DNA of 64,000 bases from assembly GCF_000166055.1 (NCBI RefSeq), contig NC_014664.1:1389927-1453926 (forward strand). Direction: 5' to 3'. This document shows positions 34,984 through 44,225 of the stretch, piece after piece. The notes beneath the pieces were generated by a model. That model saw only the letters and a program-made list of their open reading frames with translations. It ran no database searches and was not told where the DNA came from. This DNA is from Rhodomicrobium vannielii ATCC 17100 (GTDB taxonomy: Bacteria > Pseudomonadota > Alphaproteobacteria > Rhizobiales > Rhodomicrobiaceae). How positions within the stretch are numbered: position 1 is the first letter of the stretch; every line of letters starts with the position of its first letter. The translations under genes and the position numbers were made by a program.

Positions 34984-36507
34984 TCATGCAGCGTTCGCGC
35001 GCTTCAGCCTCCTGCGCGCGGCGGATGACGGGATGCGCAACGCGTCGCGATACTTTGCCACGGTGCGGCGCGCGATGTCGATGCCGTCTGCCTTGAGCAT
35101 GGTCACGATCCGGTCATCGGACAGAACCTCCTCGGGCGACTCGTTCAGGATGAACTCCTTGATGCGGTCGCGCACCGCCTCCGAGGAATGCGCCTCGCTC
35201 GATGCGCTCGCCGACGGGATGGATGAGGTGAAAAAATACTTCATCTCGAAGATGCCGCGCGGCGTCTGGATCGCCTTGTTGGAGGTGACGCGGCTAACGG
35301 TCGACTCATGCATACCGATCTTCGCCGCGATCTGACGCAGGTTCAGCGGCTTCAGATGCCGCACGCCGTGATCGAAGAACGCAGACTGCTCCTCAACCAT
35401 CGCAGTGGCGACCTTGAGGATGGTGGAAAGCCTTTGTTCGAGGCTCTTCACGAGCCAGTTCGCCGAAGACTGGCGGTCGGCGAGGTAGGTACGCTCGCTA
35501 TCGGACCGGCATCGGTTCTTGAGGCTTGCATAATAGGCGCGGTCTACGGCGAGCGATGGCGCTGCCGATGGGTTCAACTCCGCGCGCCACTCGCCATCCG
35601 GCCCGCGCCGCACGATGACGTCGGGCACCAGCGTCTCGACCTCGCCATGCTCGAAAGCCGCGCCGGGCTTGGGGTTCAGAGCGCGAAGTTCCTGCATCAT
35701 CTCGCGCAGATCGTCTGCGTCGACACCGCAGACGCGCCGCAGCTTTTGCATGTCGCAGGCAGCGATGAGATCCAGGTTGGCGAGAAGCCGCTCCATATAG
35801 GGATCGCAGCGATCCTTTTCGCGGAGCTGGATAGCGAGGCATTCGGCGAGGTCGCGCGCGCATACGCCTACGGGATCGAAGGTTTGCATCACGCCGAGCA
35901 CGCGCTCGATGTCTTCGAGCGGCGACGACAGAAGCGCGGCGGCGTCTTCAAGCGGCGAGCGGATATAGCCGTCCGCGTCGACGAGGTCGATCAGGTAGCG
36001 GGCGATGAAGCGGTCCTGCGCGTCGGGAAACGCGAGTTGCGCCTGCTCGTTCAGATGATCGGTGAGCGATTCCGCCATGGAGAGCGTGGCGAACGGATCG
36101 TAATCGTCGCTTGGCGAACCGGCCTTGCCGTTGGTCGAAAGCCATTCGGCCTCGGGAGATGCGGCGGCGGGAGCGCCTTCATAGGCGCGGTCGCCCGGAG
36201 TTGCAGGCTCCCAGTCGGTTACGGTTTCCACGGCTGGGCTGGCATCGCGCGCGTCGAAAGCCGGGACATCGGCATCGGCACCCACCGAAGCGCCATCGGC
36301 GCGGATAACTTCCGGCAACGGCGCATCACCATCCGCGCGCTCCTCGGCTTCGAGCAGAGGATTATCGCGGATCTCGTTTTCGATATAGGACTGAAGCTCG
36401 ATGGCTGAGAATTGCAGAAGCTTGATCGCCTGCCGAAGCTGAGGCGTTATGACAATTTTCTGGGTTTGCCGTTGCTCAAGCCTTAGTTGGAGCACATCAA
36501 CCACCAA
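34984..36507 (-). CDS. rpoN: RNA polymerase sigma-54 factor
   Basis: The 507-residue protein carries all three regions. Region I is the Gln-rich activator-interacting part (LRLEQRQTQKIVITPQLRQAIKLLQFS). Region II is acidic (about 60-130). Region III holds the core-binding part, the helix-turn-helix (LRQIAAKIGMHESTVSRVTSNKAIQTPRG) and the RpoN box ARRTVAKYR near the C-terminus, which contacts the -24 element. It follows lptA/lptB as in most alphaproteobacteria, but the usual hpf/ptsN neighbours are absent. The first codon is TTG at 36507 with GTG codons directly after, so the exact start is uncertain. Confidence 0.95.
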   Translation of the reverse strand: MVVDVLQLRLEQRQTQKIVITPQLRQAIKLLQFSAIELQSYIENEIRDNPLLEAEERADGDAPLPEVIRADGASVGADADVPAFDARDASPAVETVTDWEPATPGDRAYEGAPAAASPEAEWLSTNGKAGSPSDDYDPFATLSMAESLTDHLNEQAQLAFPDAQDRFIARYLIDLVDADGYIRSPLEDAAALLSSPLEDIERVLGVMQTFDPVGVCARDLAECLAIQLREKDRCDPYMERLLANLDLIAACDMQKLRRVCGVDADDLREMMQELRALNPKPGAAFEHGEVETLVPDVIVRRGPDGEWRAELNPSAAPSLAVDRAYYASLKNRCRSDSERTYLADRQSSANWLVKSLEQRLSTILKVATAMVEEQSAFFDHGVRHLKPLNLRQIAAKIGMHESTVSRVTSNKAIQTPRGIFEMKYFFTSSIPSASASSEAHSSEAVRDRIKEFILNESPEEVLSDDRIVTMLKADGIDIARRTVAKYRDALRIPSSAARRRLKRANAA

Positions 36508-36622
36508 ATATGCGAAACGATACCCTCTCAGCCGCTAGAGATAGCCCACCTTGAACGGAAAGCGATCACTCCAGCCCTCTGTTAGCATATCCCAAAGCAA
36601 AAGCGGTGCCACTTTTACGGAA

Positions 36623-37462
36623 CTAGCGCGAGAACATGTCACCAAGGTAAACGCGCCGCACATCCTCGTTCGCAACCACCTCTGCGGGCGTGCCCTCGGT
36701 GAGCACACGACCGTCATAGATGATATATGCACGGTCGATTAAGTCCAGAGTTTCGCGCACATTGTGATCCGTGATGAGAACGCCGATGCCGCGATCGGTG
36801 AGGTGCGTCACGAGCTGGCGGATGTCGCCGATCGCGATGGGGTCGATGCCCGCGAATGGCTCGTCGAGGAGAACGTAGGATGGGTTGCTTGCGAGCGCAC
36901 GCGCGATCTCGCAGCGCCGTCGCTCGCCGCCCGACAGCGCGATGGACGGCGATTTGCGCAGGCGCCCGATCTTGAACTCGTCGAGAAGTTCGTCGAGCCG
37001 TCGCTTGCGCTCTTTCCGATCGGGCTCTGAAACTTCGAGCACAGCCATGATGTTGTCTTCGACGGACAGCCCCCGGAAGATCGATGCTTCCTGCGGCAGG
37101 TAGGCGATGCCGAGCCGCGCGCGGCGATACATGGAGAGCGCGGTCACGTCGTAGCCGTCGATATGGACGTTGCCTTCGTCCGGCTTGATAAGCCCCGTAA
37201 TCATGTAGAACACGGTGGTCTTGCCCGCGCCGTTCGGGCCGAGAAGGCCAACGGATTCGCCGCGCTTCAGGTTGACGCTGACGCCCTTCACGACCATGCG
37301 CTTCTTGAAGCTCTTCTTGACGCCGTTCACGATGAGTTGCTCGCGAACCTGCGGCGCGGGACGGCGCTCGCGCAGCACCGGAGGCCCCGCGTTCCAGCCG
37401 GGCTCCGCCTGATGACGCGGCTCCATCCTCGGATTTGGCTGATCCTTGTCGAGAACGACCAT
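36623..37462 (-). CDS. lptB: LPS export ABC transporter ATP-binding protein LptB
   Basis: LptB is the cytosolic ATPase that powers extraction of LPS from the inner membrane with LptFG. The 279 residues have Walker A GPNGAGKTT, signature LSGGERRR, Walker B YVLLDEPFAG and the H-loop ITDHNVRET. The N-terminal 40 residues (Pro/Arg-rich) are longer than in E. coli LptB. It sits downstream of lptA by 38 bases and upstream of rpoN, a standard arrangement. Confidence 0.96.
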   Translation of the reverse strand: MVVLDKDQPNPRMEPRHQAEPGWNAGPPVLRERRPAPQVREQLIVNGVKKSFKKRMVVKGVSVNLKRGESVGLLGPNGAGKTTVFYMITGLIKPDEGNVHIDGYDVTALSMYRRARLGIAYLPQEASIFRGLSVEDNIMAVLEVSEPDRKERKRRLDELLDEFKIGRLRKSPSIALSGGERRRCEIARALASNPSYVLLDEPFAGIDPIAIGDIRQLVTHLTDRGIGVLITDHNVRETLDLIDRAYIIYDGRVLTEGTPAEVVANEDVRRVYLGDMFSR

Positions 37463-37500
37463 GAAACTCTCACGCCTTCGCTTCAGAAATTGCGGTCACG

Positions 37501-38253
37501 TTACTGGTTTTGCGGCTGCCAACCGGATCTCGGCTGCGGCTGCGGTTCTGCGGGAGCGGCCTCCCTTTTCTTCTTGCCGCCGAGCGGTGAATCGGCGGGC
37601 AGCACGCCCTTCGCCGCACCCTGATCGAAAATCGCCTGAACGCGGCCCTTTTCGGGGATCACCGTGGCGCGGCCGGTTTCGAGATCGATGCTGAGCTGCC
37701 TACCCTTCACCACGTTGGCCTTCTGGCTCAAGATCACTTCCTTGCCGGTCATCGTGATCTTCTGGCCCTTGACGTCGTACAGAGCCTCGTCGCCAGTGAC
37801 CTCCTGCTCATCCTTCTTGTTCGTGACGACGACATGGCCGCCGAGCGCGCGGATGTAGCGGATCTGGCCGCTGGAAATCGGGTCGGCGGCGGCTGCGGCG
37901 TCCGTCGCCGTCTTGGGAGACTTTGCGGGCGAGTCGCCACCCGGTGCGCTGACCAACTTCTGCGCCTTGCCGCCCGCGCTGTCGCCGCCCTGGCGTTCAT
38001 AGGTCACTTCGAGGCGCGGTGCTCTGAGGTTGTAATCGCCCTGGTTCGCCGAAACATTGCCGATGAAGATGGCGACGTGGCGCTTGTCGTCCACTTCGAG
38101 ACGGTCGGATTCGATGTCGATCGGCTTTTTTGCATTGTCGCCCGAGCCGATGCCGCGAAAACCGGAGCCGGGGGTCTGGGCGTAAGAAGGGATGGACATA
38201 ACCGCCGCCGACAGCATCAGTGCGAATGCAAGGAGCGCTTTCTCCGCGATCAT
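37501..38253 (-). CDS. lptA: LPS transport periplasmic protein LptA
   Basis: LptA is the periplasmic bridge protein that carries LPS between inner and outer membranes. From the start at 38253 it has a signal peptide (AEKALLAFALMLSAAVMSIPSYA) followed by the OstA-type beta-jellyroll (PIDIESDRLEVDDKRHVAIFIGNVSANQGDYNLRAPRLEV...). An unusually long Ala/Pro-rich insertion lies in the middle (about 110-150) and the tail is Gln/Pro/Arg-rich. It overlaps the lptC stop by ATGA (38250-38253). Confidence 0.9.
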   Translation of the reverse strand: MIAEKALLAFALMLSAAVMSIPSYAQTPGSGFRGIGSGDNAKKPIDIESDRLEVDDKRHVAIFIGNVSANQGDYNLRAPRLEVTYERQGGDSAGGKAQKLVSAPGGDSPAKSPKTATDAAAAADPISSGQIRYIRALGGHVVVTNKKDEQEVTGDEALYDVKGQKITMTGKEVILSQKANVVKGRQLSIDLETGRATVIPEKGRVQAIFDQGAAKGVLPADSPLGGKKKREAAPAEPQPQPRSGWQPQNQ

Positions 38254-39065
38254 CGATTGAGCCCTCCGTCGCTTTCCATGACGTTCGCTGCGTCGTCGGG
38301 CAGCCCGATTGCGGGAACCGTCGACCACGCGCCGCCATCTGTTTGCGGCTGGCGCGACCCTTTCGACTGGGCCTCACCCGCCGCCGGCTCCTGCCGTTCG
38401 ATATGAGTGCGGACGTTGCCTTCGAAGATCGCGCGGCTTTCGCCCCAGTACAGCGTCATACCATCCGCATGAATCGTGCTCTCATGAAGGCGGACGACGA
38501 CGGGCGTATTCGACACCGCCTTCTGCTCTTTCATATAGGCGGTCGCGGTCTGAAACTCCGCCGCGAGGCCCGGCTCGCGCCTGATCGTGACGCCATTGTT
38601 GAAACTGATCTGCTCGGCCTTGCTGTTGTGTGTGCCGTCAGGCGCGGCAAGCGTCGTCAGCTTGCCGTCCTGCCCGGTCATGCGGCCGCGCACGTTCAGG
38701 AGATACATCTCGTCCGCCTTCACCGAGGCTTGCGTCGCGGAGTCGGCGGTGAAGTCGTAGGATTCGTTTTTCTCGTTCACGCCGCGCACATGCGGCTCGA
38801 TCATCTTGAGCGCGCCTTTTTCAAGCTCGATCGCGCGAACGGTGGCCGTGCCGCGTCCCTTGTCGACAGAGACACGCAAGAAAGACGGCAGCGCATAAAG
38901 ACTGAGAATGCCCATCGCCATGAGCGGCAGCACGATTCTCAGCACCCTGACGAGTCGCGAATGGCGGCGCGCGAGCCGGAATTCGCGGTCGCGGTCGATA
39001 CCACGGTCCGCCGCCCGCGACATCGCGGCATTACGGCCGACAGGCGACGTGGTCACGAGCGCCAT
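38250..39065 (-). CDS. lptC: LPS export system protein LptC
   Basis: LptC is the bitopic inner-membrane protein that hands LPS from LptBFG to LptA. The 271 residues contain one membrane helix near the N-terminus (VLRIVLPLMAMGILSLYALPSF), then a beta-jellyroll with FTADSATQASVKADEMYLLNVRGRM and LTLYWGESRAIFEGNVRTHI. The first 30 residues are polar and Arg-rich. It precedes lptA with coupled translation and follows rnd, the common alphaproteobacterial order. Confidence 0.88.
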   Translation of the reverse strand: MALVTTSPVGRNAAMSRAADRGIDRDREFRLARRHSRLVRVLRIVLPLMAMGILSLYALPSFLRVSVDKGRGTATVRAIELEKGALKMIEPHVRGVNEKNESYDFTADSATQASVKADEMYLLNVRGRMTGQDGKLTTLAAPDGTHNSKAEQISFNNGVTIRREPGLAAEFQTATAYMKEQKAVSNTPVVVRLHESTIHADGMTLYWGESRAIFEGNVRTHIERQEPAAGEAQSKGSRQPQTDGGAWSTVPAIGLPDDAANVMESDGGLNR

Positions 39066-39129
39066 TGCTCAGCCTCCGTTCCGCCGAGCGAGACGACGCG
39101 CGCCAAGCCGGAAGCCGATGGGAGCGCGC

Positions 39130-39744
39130 CTAGTGATTGAAAACATCCGCGTCGTCATGCCAGCCTTTCAGGTCGAGTTCGGCGCGGTAAGGCAGAAAGC
39201 CGAAGCAGGCCGCCGCCAGCTCGGTGCGTCCCTCGCGGGCGAGCAGCGCGTCGAGCTTCTCTTTCAGCGCATGCAGATGAAGCACATCCGACGCCGCATA
39301 GCTGAGTTGCTCGGGCGTGAGCTTCGCCTGCCCCCAGTCCGATGTCTGCTGCTGCTTCGAAAGTTCCACGCCGAGGAGTTCGCGGCAGAGATCCTTGAGG
39401 CCGTGGCGCTCGGTGAAGGTGCGCACGAGCTTCGCCGCGATCTTGGTGCAATAGACGGGGCCGGTTTTCACACCGAGGTATTGTTGCATCACGGCGATGT
39501 CGAAGCGGCCGAAATGGAAGATCTTGAGAACCGCGGGGTTCACAAGCAGCGCCGTCAGATTAGGCGCGTCGTAGTGCCCTTTCTCAAACTGCACGAGATG
39601 CGCGTTCCCGTCGCCCGCCGACAGTTGAACGACGCATAGCCGGTCGCGATGCGGCTTGAGGCCGAGCGTTTCCGTGTCGATAGCGACGGACGCACCGAAG
39701 TCGATATCCGGCGGCAGATCGTTCAGATGCACTGTGATTGTCAT
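39130..39744 (-). CDS. rnd: Ribonuclease D-like 3'-5' exonuclease
   Basis: The 204-residue single-domain DEDDy exonuclease has motif I VAIDTETLG, motif II NLTALLVNPAVLKIFHFGRFD, and motif III YAASDVLHLHALKEKL with the Tyr and Asp of the DEDDy set. It lacks the HRDC domains of E. coli RNase D, as in the short alphaproteobacterial form. The start at 39744 (MTITVHLNDLPPDIDFG) is preferred to the frame start at 39816. It lies just upstream of lptC on the same strand. Confidence 0.9.
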   Translation of the reverse strand: MTITVHLNDLPPDIDFGASVAIDTETLGLKPHRDRLCVVQLSAGDGNAHLVQFEKGHYDAPNLTALLVNPAVLKIFHFGRFDIAVMQQYLGVKTGPVYCTKIAAKLVRTFTERHGLKDLCRELLGVELSKQQQTSDWGQAKLTPEQLSYAASDVLHLHALKEKLDALLAREGRTELAAACFGFLPYRAELDLKGWHDDADVFNH

Positions 39745-39931
39745 GGCGTGAGCGTTTCTTCGGGCGTGAGCGGAAAACGGGAGGAGGGAGCCACAAACGC
39801 AAAGCCTGCGCAACACATAGTTTTTCGCAAATTTCCCATGGGACGGAAACGGTCTTTCGAGATGCGGCGGGTATAGATGGTCAGATACAACTCCGCCTTT
39901 TCACACCTTTTCTGAAAAGAGAGGCCGTTCG

Positions 39932-41488
39932 ATGACTGCTCTTGCCTCGCTCAGGACGGCTTTACCTGCCGCCCTCTTGTTTTTTTCGGCTACCGGCGCA
40001 AGCCTTGCCGCACCTGATGAGGGCCTCATCGAACGTGGCAAGTATCTGGCCACGATTGGCGACTGTGCCGCCTGCCACACCAAGCAGGGCGGCGAGCCTT
40101 TCGCGGGTGGCCTCCAGATCCAGACGCCGTTCGGCAGCGTGACGACGCCGAACATCACGCCCGACAAGCGCACGGGCATCGGCGAATGGACCGAGGACGA
40201 GTTTTATCGCGCCTTGCACGAGGGCATCGGAAAGCACGGCGAGTATCTTTATCCCGTGTTCCCCTTTACTTCGTTCACCAAGGTCAGGCGTGATGACGTC
40301 AACGCCATCCGCGCCTATCTGATGTCGCTGAAGCCGGTGCACGCGCCGCATCAGCCCGATCATCTGGCTTTCCCCTTCGATATCCGCGAGTCGCTGTCGG
40401 TCTGGCGGGGGCTGTTCTTCGCGCCGGGCGTGTTCGAACCCGATCCGGCGAAGACGGAGCAGGTTAATTGGGGCGCGTATCTTGTCGAGGGGCTCGGCCA
40501 TTGCGGCCAGTGCCATACGCAGCGCAATCTGATGGGCGCCACCATTCCGGGCGACGCGCTTCAGGGCGCCGCCGTGCAGGGCTGGTTCGCGCCGAACATA
40601 ACCGCCGACATGACGCGCGGCATCGGCTCATGGAGCGAGGAGCAGCTCGTCTCCTATCTCGCGTCCGGCGTGGCCCCGATGCGCGCGATCGCCGAGGGGC
40701 CGATGGCGACCGTCGTTCATGACAGCCTTTCGAAGCTCAAGGTCGAGGATCTCCGCGCAATCGCGGCCTATCTGAAGCAGACGCCACCCCGCGCGGACGT
40801 CTCGGGCGGCTCAGTCGTGCCCGTGCCTGCGGGGGCGGCGGGCGTTTATGTCAGCCATTGCGCATCGTGCCACGGGCTTGAGGGTGAGGGCCTCAAGGAC
40901 AGGATCCCGCCTCTCTCGAAGAATGGGACGGTGAACGCCGAGCAACCTCAGGACATCATCAAGGCAATCCTCGCTGGTCTTCCGGCGACGCAACAATACG
41001 GGCCCATGCCCTCTTTCGCCGCGTATCTGAGCGACGGTGACATCGCGGCGGTCGCGAATTACGTCCGGTCGCGCTGGGGCAACAACGCTCCCACCAATGC
41101 CGACGGCTTCCTCGTGCGCGAAATCAGGCAATCGACGCCCATCATGTTAGCTGGCGGCGAAGGGAGCACTCAATGCCCGCCGCCCCTGAACGAGAAAGAG
41201 CGCGCGGTGGTAGAAAAGGCCAAGGCAGATGCAGGCGAACTCCTCCGCACCACGCAAGGGAGCAATCTCGTGCTGCGCATTCAGGAGATCGTTCCGAAGA
41301 TCAAGTCCGCAGTCCATCAATCGTCGGAGGCTGACATCGTGAACGGCCTGACAGCCGCCTTCTGCGCTGTCGTCGCGGAACGCGAAACGATGACAGTCGC
41401 TCAAAAGCGGAACCTTCTCGATATCTTCGCGCAGGTCACCTATGCGGAAGCAAGCGGAATGCTCGGGCGGCGTCATACACGGCGGTAA
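39932..41488 (+). CDS. Triheme membrane-associated cytochrome c, dehydrogenase subunit type
   Basis: The 518-residue exported protein has a signal peptide (about 1-26) and three c-type heme sites: CAACH (about 50), CGQCH (about 192) and CASCH (about 309). Fixed sequence around them (NITPDKRTGIGEWTEDEFYRALHEGI, PNITADMTRGIGSWSEEQLVSYLASG) matches the triheme cytochrome subunit of alcohol, gluconate or aldehyde dehydrogenases that pass electrons to ubiquinone. The C-terminal about 100 residues after NADGFLVREI are unusual and Lys/Glu-rich. No dehydrogenase subunit gene is adjacent, so the partner is unknown. Confidence 0.87.
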   Translation: MTALASLRTALPAALLFFSATGASLAAPDEGLIERGKYLATIGDCAACHTKQGGEPFAGGLQIQTPFGSVTTPNITPDKRTGIGEWTEDEFYRALHEGIGKHGEYLYPVFPFTSFTKVRRDDVNAIRAYLMSLKPVHAPHQPDHLAFPFDIRESLSVWRGLFFAPGVFEPDPAKTEQVNWGAYLVEGLGHCGQCHTQRNLMGATIPGDALQGAAVQGWFAPNITADMTRGIGSWSEEQLVSYLASGVAPMRAIAEGPMATVVHDSLSKLKVEDLRAIAAYLKQTPPRADVSGGSVVPVPAGAAGVYVSHCASCHGLEGEGLKDRIPPLSKNGTVNAEQPQDIIKAILAGLPATQQYGPMPSFAAYLSDGDIAAVANYVRSRWGNNAPTNADGFLVREIRQSTPIMLAGGEGSTQCPPPLNEKERAVVEKAKADAGELLRTTQGSNLVLRIQEIVPKIKSAVHQSSEADIVNGLTAAFCAVVAERETMTVAQKRNLLDIFAQVTYAEASGMLGRRHTRR

Positions 41489-41497
41489 TTGGCAATC

Positions 41498-41740
41498 TCA
41501 GGTCGAGGCAGAAACGGGCGCTGCCTTGACCCGCGCCATCTCATCGGAGACCCAATTGAGAATGTAAGCCAGCGCCTGCACAGGCGGAACGCCGAGATCG
41601 ATGGCCTTTTCGAAGCCTTCAATGACGGAGGAGCGAAGAACATCGGCGGCTTCTTCGTCAGCGCAGGGCGAGGGGCAGCATGTGGGAAGCATAGACTCGA
41701 TCAGCTCAATCTCGGTCTGCGAACCTTGACTCATGAACAT
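41498..41740 (-). CDS. Small hypothetical protein, Cys-containing N-terminus
   Basis: The 80-residue protein has a short Cys cluster (TCCPSPCADEE, about 20-30) and an otherwise helical body (VIEGFEKAIDLGVPPVQALAYILNWVSDEM). GGGG lies 8 bases before the ATG at 41740. No family was recognised. It converges with the cytochrome gene with only 9 bases between stops. Confidence 0.5.
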   Translation of the reverse strand: MFMSQGSQTEIELIESMLPTCCPSPCADEEAADVLRSSVIEGFEKAIDLGVPPVQALAYILNWVSDEMARVKAAPVSAST

Positions 41741-42044
41741 AGGTTAATCCCCATTTTTCAACGAATTACAAACTAGAGAAAACACCGTTGGTTGACTACT
41801 GCCGGTTTTACACGCCGGTAGGTAAACACTCGCCTACCGATGCAAACAAACCACACCAAGCTTGCCCAGCGCTGGAGTAACGCAACCCCTGAGCGAGGTC
41901 GCGCGAGAGAAAATGCATATTATATAATCTCGCCGACCTTGCCTGCAGTCGGAAGATAGCCACGTCGGGCCCCGGCAGCCTCTGCTCCCAGCCCCGACCT
42001 CGTGTTTCGCTTCCGCGGAGGGTAATGGGCAAAAAGCCCTTGCC
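41741..42044. other. Intergenic region up to the IS630 element
   Basis: About 300 bases contain no convincing gene. A minus-strand frame exists but lacks RBS and family features. An AT-rich patch (TGCATATTATATAATC at about 41913) could be promoter DNA. The right edge is the IS630 insertion site CTAG. Confidence 0.4.
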
Positions 42045-43129
42045 TAGTGCACTGACTCATTCAGAAGGTGCAGATTGAGGCGGTTGAGCTTGTCGAAGAT
42101 TTCATCGGCGGTTTTGGTCCAGACGAAGGGTTTTGCGTTCCGGTTGTGATCGGCGATGTAGCGCTTGATGGCGTCTTCGAGGTCGGCGACGGATTTGAAG
42201 ACGCCACGACGGATGCGCCGCCGGGTAATGGCGGAGAAGAAGTTTTCGACCGCGTTCAGCCAGGACGCCGAGGTCGGCGTGAAGTGAAAAACCCACCTCG
42301 GATGATCCGCCAGCCAGGCGTCCACCTTGGGATGCTTGTGGGTTCCGTAGTTGTCCAGAATGACGTGGATGATCTTGCCGGCTGGGACCTTGCGCTCCAC
42401 GGCGTTGAGGAATTTGATGAACTCCTGATGGCGGTGGCGCTTCATGCAGCGGCCGAGCACGGTTCCATCCAGCACGTTGAGTGCGGCGAACAGCGTGGTG
42501 GTTCCGTTGCGCTTGTAATCGTGGGTCATGGTCGCGCATTTGCCGGGCTTCAACGGCAGGCCCGGTTGAGTGCGGTCGAGCGCCTGGATCTGGCTCTTCT
42601 CGTCGATGGACAGGACCACGGCATGGCAGGGCGGGCTCATGTAGAGGCCCACCACATCCTCGACCTTTTCGGCGAAGGCGGGATCGTTCGACTTCTTGAA
42701 CGTGCGCAAGCGGTGCGGCTGAAGGCGGTGGGCTCCCCAGATGCGCTGCACCGTGCGCAAGCTGACGCCCGCCGCCTTGGCGACAGCGCGTCCGGTCCAA
42801 TGCGTGGCGTTTCCGGGGGGCTCGGAACACGGCAGCGCCAGCACTTTCGCGACGCTCTTCGCTGACAAAGGCGGCTTGCCTGGCTTGCGGGTCTGGTCGC
42901 GCAACAGCCCGTCCACCCCTTTTTCGGCGTAGCGCCGCTGCCAACGCCATACGGCTGGCCGGCTGACGCCGCTTAAGCGGGCGACGTCGAAAACGGAACG
43001 GCGCTCAGCAGAATGAAGCACGATCTTTGCCCGCTGCGCGTGCTTCTGCGGGCTGTTGCGGTCCCCGATGACCGCCGCCAAACGTGAGCGGTCTTCGGAC
43101 GAGAGAAGGATGCAGACGGTTTGAGCCAT
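42044..43129 (-). CDS. IS630-family transposase
   Basis: The 361-residue DDE transposase has an N-terminal helix-turn-helix pair (SVFDVARLSGVSRPAVWRWQRRY and AVAKAAGVSLRTVQRIW). The catalytic domain has Asp in LSIDEKSQIQAL, Asp in HVILDNYGTHKH and Glu in LNAVENFFSAITRR. It appears uninterrupted, so the element could be active. Its stop codon TAG lies within the terminal inverted repeat and target TA. Confidence 0.94.
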   Translation of the reverse strand: MAQTVCILLSSEDRSRLAAVIGDRNSPQKHAQRAKIVLHSAERRSVFDVARLSGVSRPAVWRWQRRYAEKGVDGLLRDQTRKPGKPPLSAKSVAKVLALPCSEPPGNATHWTGRAVAKAAGVSLRTVQRIWGAHRLQPHRLRTFKKSNDPAFAEKVEDVVGLYMSPPCHAVVLSIDEKSQIQALDRTQPGLPLKPGKCATMTHDYKRNGTTTLFAALNVLDGTVLGRCMKRHRHQEFIKFLNAVERKVPAGKIIHVILDNYGTHKHPKVDAWLADHPRWVFHFTPTSASWLNAVENFFSAITRRRIRRGVFKSVADLEDAIKRYIADHNRNAKPFVWTKTADEIFDKLNRLNLHLLNESVH

Positions 43130-43188
43130 GCCTGAAGCATGCCTTGCTTCGTCTGCTTTGTGAATCCTATGTTTGCGTCAGTGCACTA
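42045..43188 (-). mobile_element. Intact IS630-family insertion sequence
   Basis: Inverted ends TAGTGCACTGAC at 42045-42056 and its complement GTCAGTGCACTA at 43177-43188 bracket one transposase gene. Both outer edges read CTAG, consistent with duplication of the TA target typical of IS630. The length (about 1.14 kb) is normal. The element separates the petABC operon from the cytochrome c locus, but lies beyond the operon's terminator. Confidence 0.9.
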
Positions 43189-43268
43189 GATGGGGGCGCG
43201 AACCGGCATGGCGCTTCGCGTGATCCCCTGAAGGCTTTCCTTCCGGTCTCGTTCAACTAATCCCGGAC

Positions 43269-43300
43269 GAAAAAAAGCGGGGGCCGAAAAGGCCCCCGCA
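43269..43300 (-). terminator. Rho-independent terminator of the petABC operon
   Basis: On the minus strand GCGGGGGCC-TTTTC-GGCCCCCGC (43277-43299) is followed by a run of seven T (plus-strand A's at 43270-43276). It lies about 30 bases after the cytochrome c1 stop. Confidence 0.9.
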
Positions 43301-43329
43301 TCGAAACATTCGTTGATGTCGCGCTGGCG

Positions 43330-44214
43330 TCAGTGTTTGACGTTGCGCCAGATCAGCTTCTTCGAAGCATAGAGCAGGCCAGCAAGGATGATGAGATAAA
43401 TCAGCACCCAAGCGCCGAGCTTCTTGCGGTCGGCAAGTGTCGGTTCCGCTGCCCAGGCGAGGAACGCCGTAACGTCCTTCGACTGCTGGTCGAGTGTGGT
43501 CGGCGTGCCGTCGTCATAGTCCACCGCACCGTCGGTGAGAGGCTGCGGCATGCCGATCTGGTGGCCCGGGAACACGCGGTTGTAGCTCAGCCCAGGCAGC
43601 AGGTTGAAGGTCGCCGGCGGTTCCATGTAGCCGTTCAAGAGAGCGTGCACATAGTCCGCGCCCTGCTCCTGATATTGCGTAAGGACATCCTTAAGCATAA
43701 CGAACGGGAACGCATACCACTCCACTTCCCGTTCGACCGTGCGGGCCTTCGTGATGAGCGACAGATCCGGCGGAACCGCGCCGTTCAACGCTGCGGCCGC
43801 TTCCTTGTCGTTCTTGAACGGGCCCACGAAAAGGTCGGCCAGCTTCGCCGGGCGCATATTCACTTCGCCCGCGTCATTGAAGCCATCGGCCACCTGCTTC
43901 TGCGCGGCGTAGGCCTCGACCTCTTCCTTCGGCAACTCGGGACCGCCCGGTTGCGTCAGGTTGCGGTAAGACAGGTGGGCCAGATTATGACAGGTTTGGC
44001 AAACCGTCTGGTACACCTTGAAGCCGCGGCGAAGCTGCTGCTTGTCGAAATAGCCCGACAAGCCGCCGAAAGTCCATTCCAGACGCGGAATCTGGTAGTG
44101 CCCTGCCGTCTCGGAGGCCGACGCTGGCGCGCTGAGCGCCGTCGCGGAGAGAACTGAGCCGATTACGAACGCTCCGAGCGAGCGGCGCACGAGGCTCGAT
44201 GTCATCGTCGTCAT
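43330..44214 (-). CDS. petC: Cytochrome c1 of the bc1 complex
   Basis: This is the heme c subunit of ubiquinol:cytochrome c reductase. The 294 residues have a signal peptide (ending ALSAPASA), heme site CQTCH (about 75), the QVADGFNDAGEVNMRPAKLADLF and LPPGLSYNRVFPGHQIGMPQPL segments with the Met axial ligand, and a C-terminal membrane anchor (AWVLIYLIILAGLLYASKKLIW). It is encoded separately from cytochrome b; in Bradyrhizobium the two are made as one fbcH precursor. It is the last gene of petABC. Confidence 0.96.
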   Translation of the reverse strand: MTTMTSSLVRRSLGAFVIGSVLSATALSAPASASETAGHYQIPRLEWTFGGLSGYFDKQQLRRGFKVYQTVCQTCHNLAHLSYRNLTQPGGPELPKEEVEAYAAQKQVADGFNDAGEVNMRPAKLADLFVGPFKNDKEAAAALNGAVPPDLSLITKARTVEREVEWYAFPFVMLKDVLTQYQEQGADYVHALLNGYMEPPATFNLLPGLSYNRVFPGHQIGMPQPLTDGAVDYDDGTPTTLDQQSKDVTAFLAWAAEPTLADRKKLGAWVLIYLIILAGLLYASKKLIWRNVKH

Positions 44215-44225
44215 TATCTGGTCTC

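Noticed and set aside
41808-42032. 74-codon minus-strand ORF next to the IS630 element
   Set aside because: No RBS, no family motif, and it spans AT-rich probable promoter DNA.
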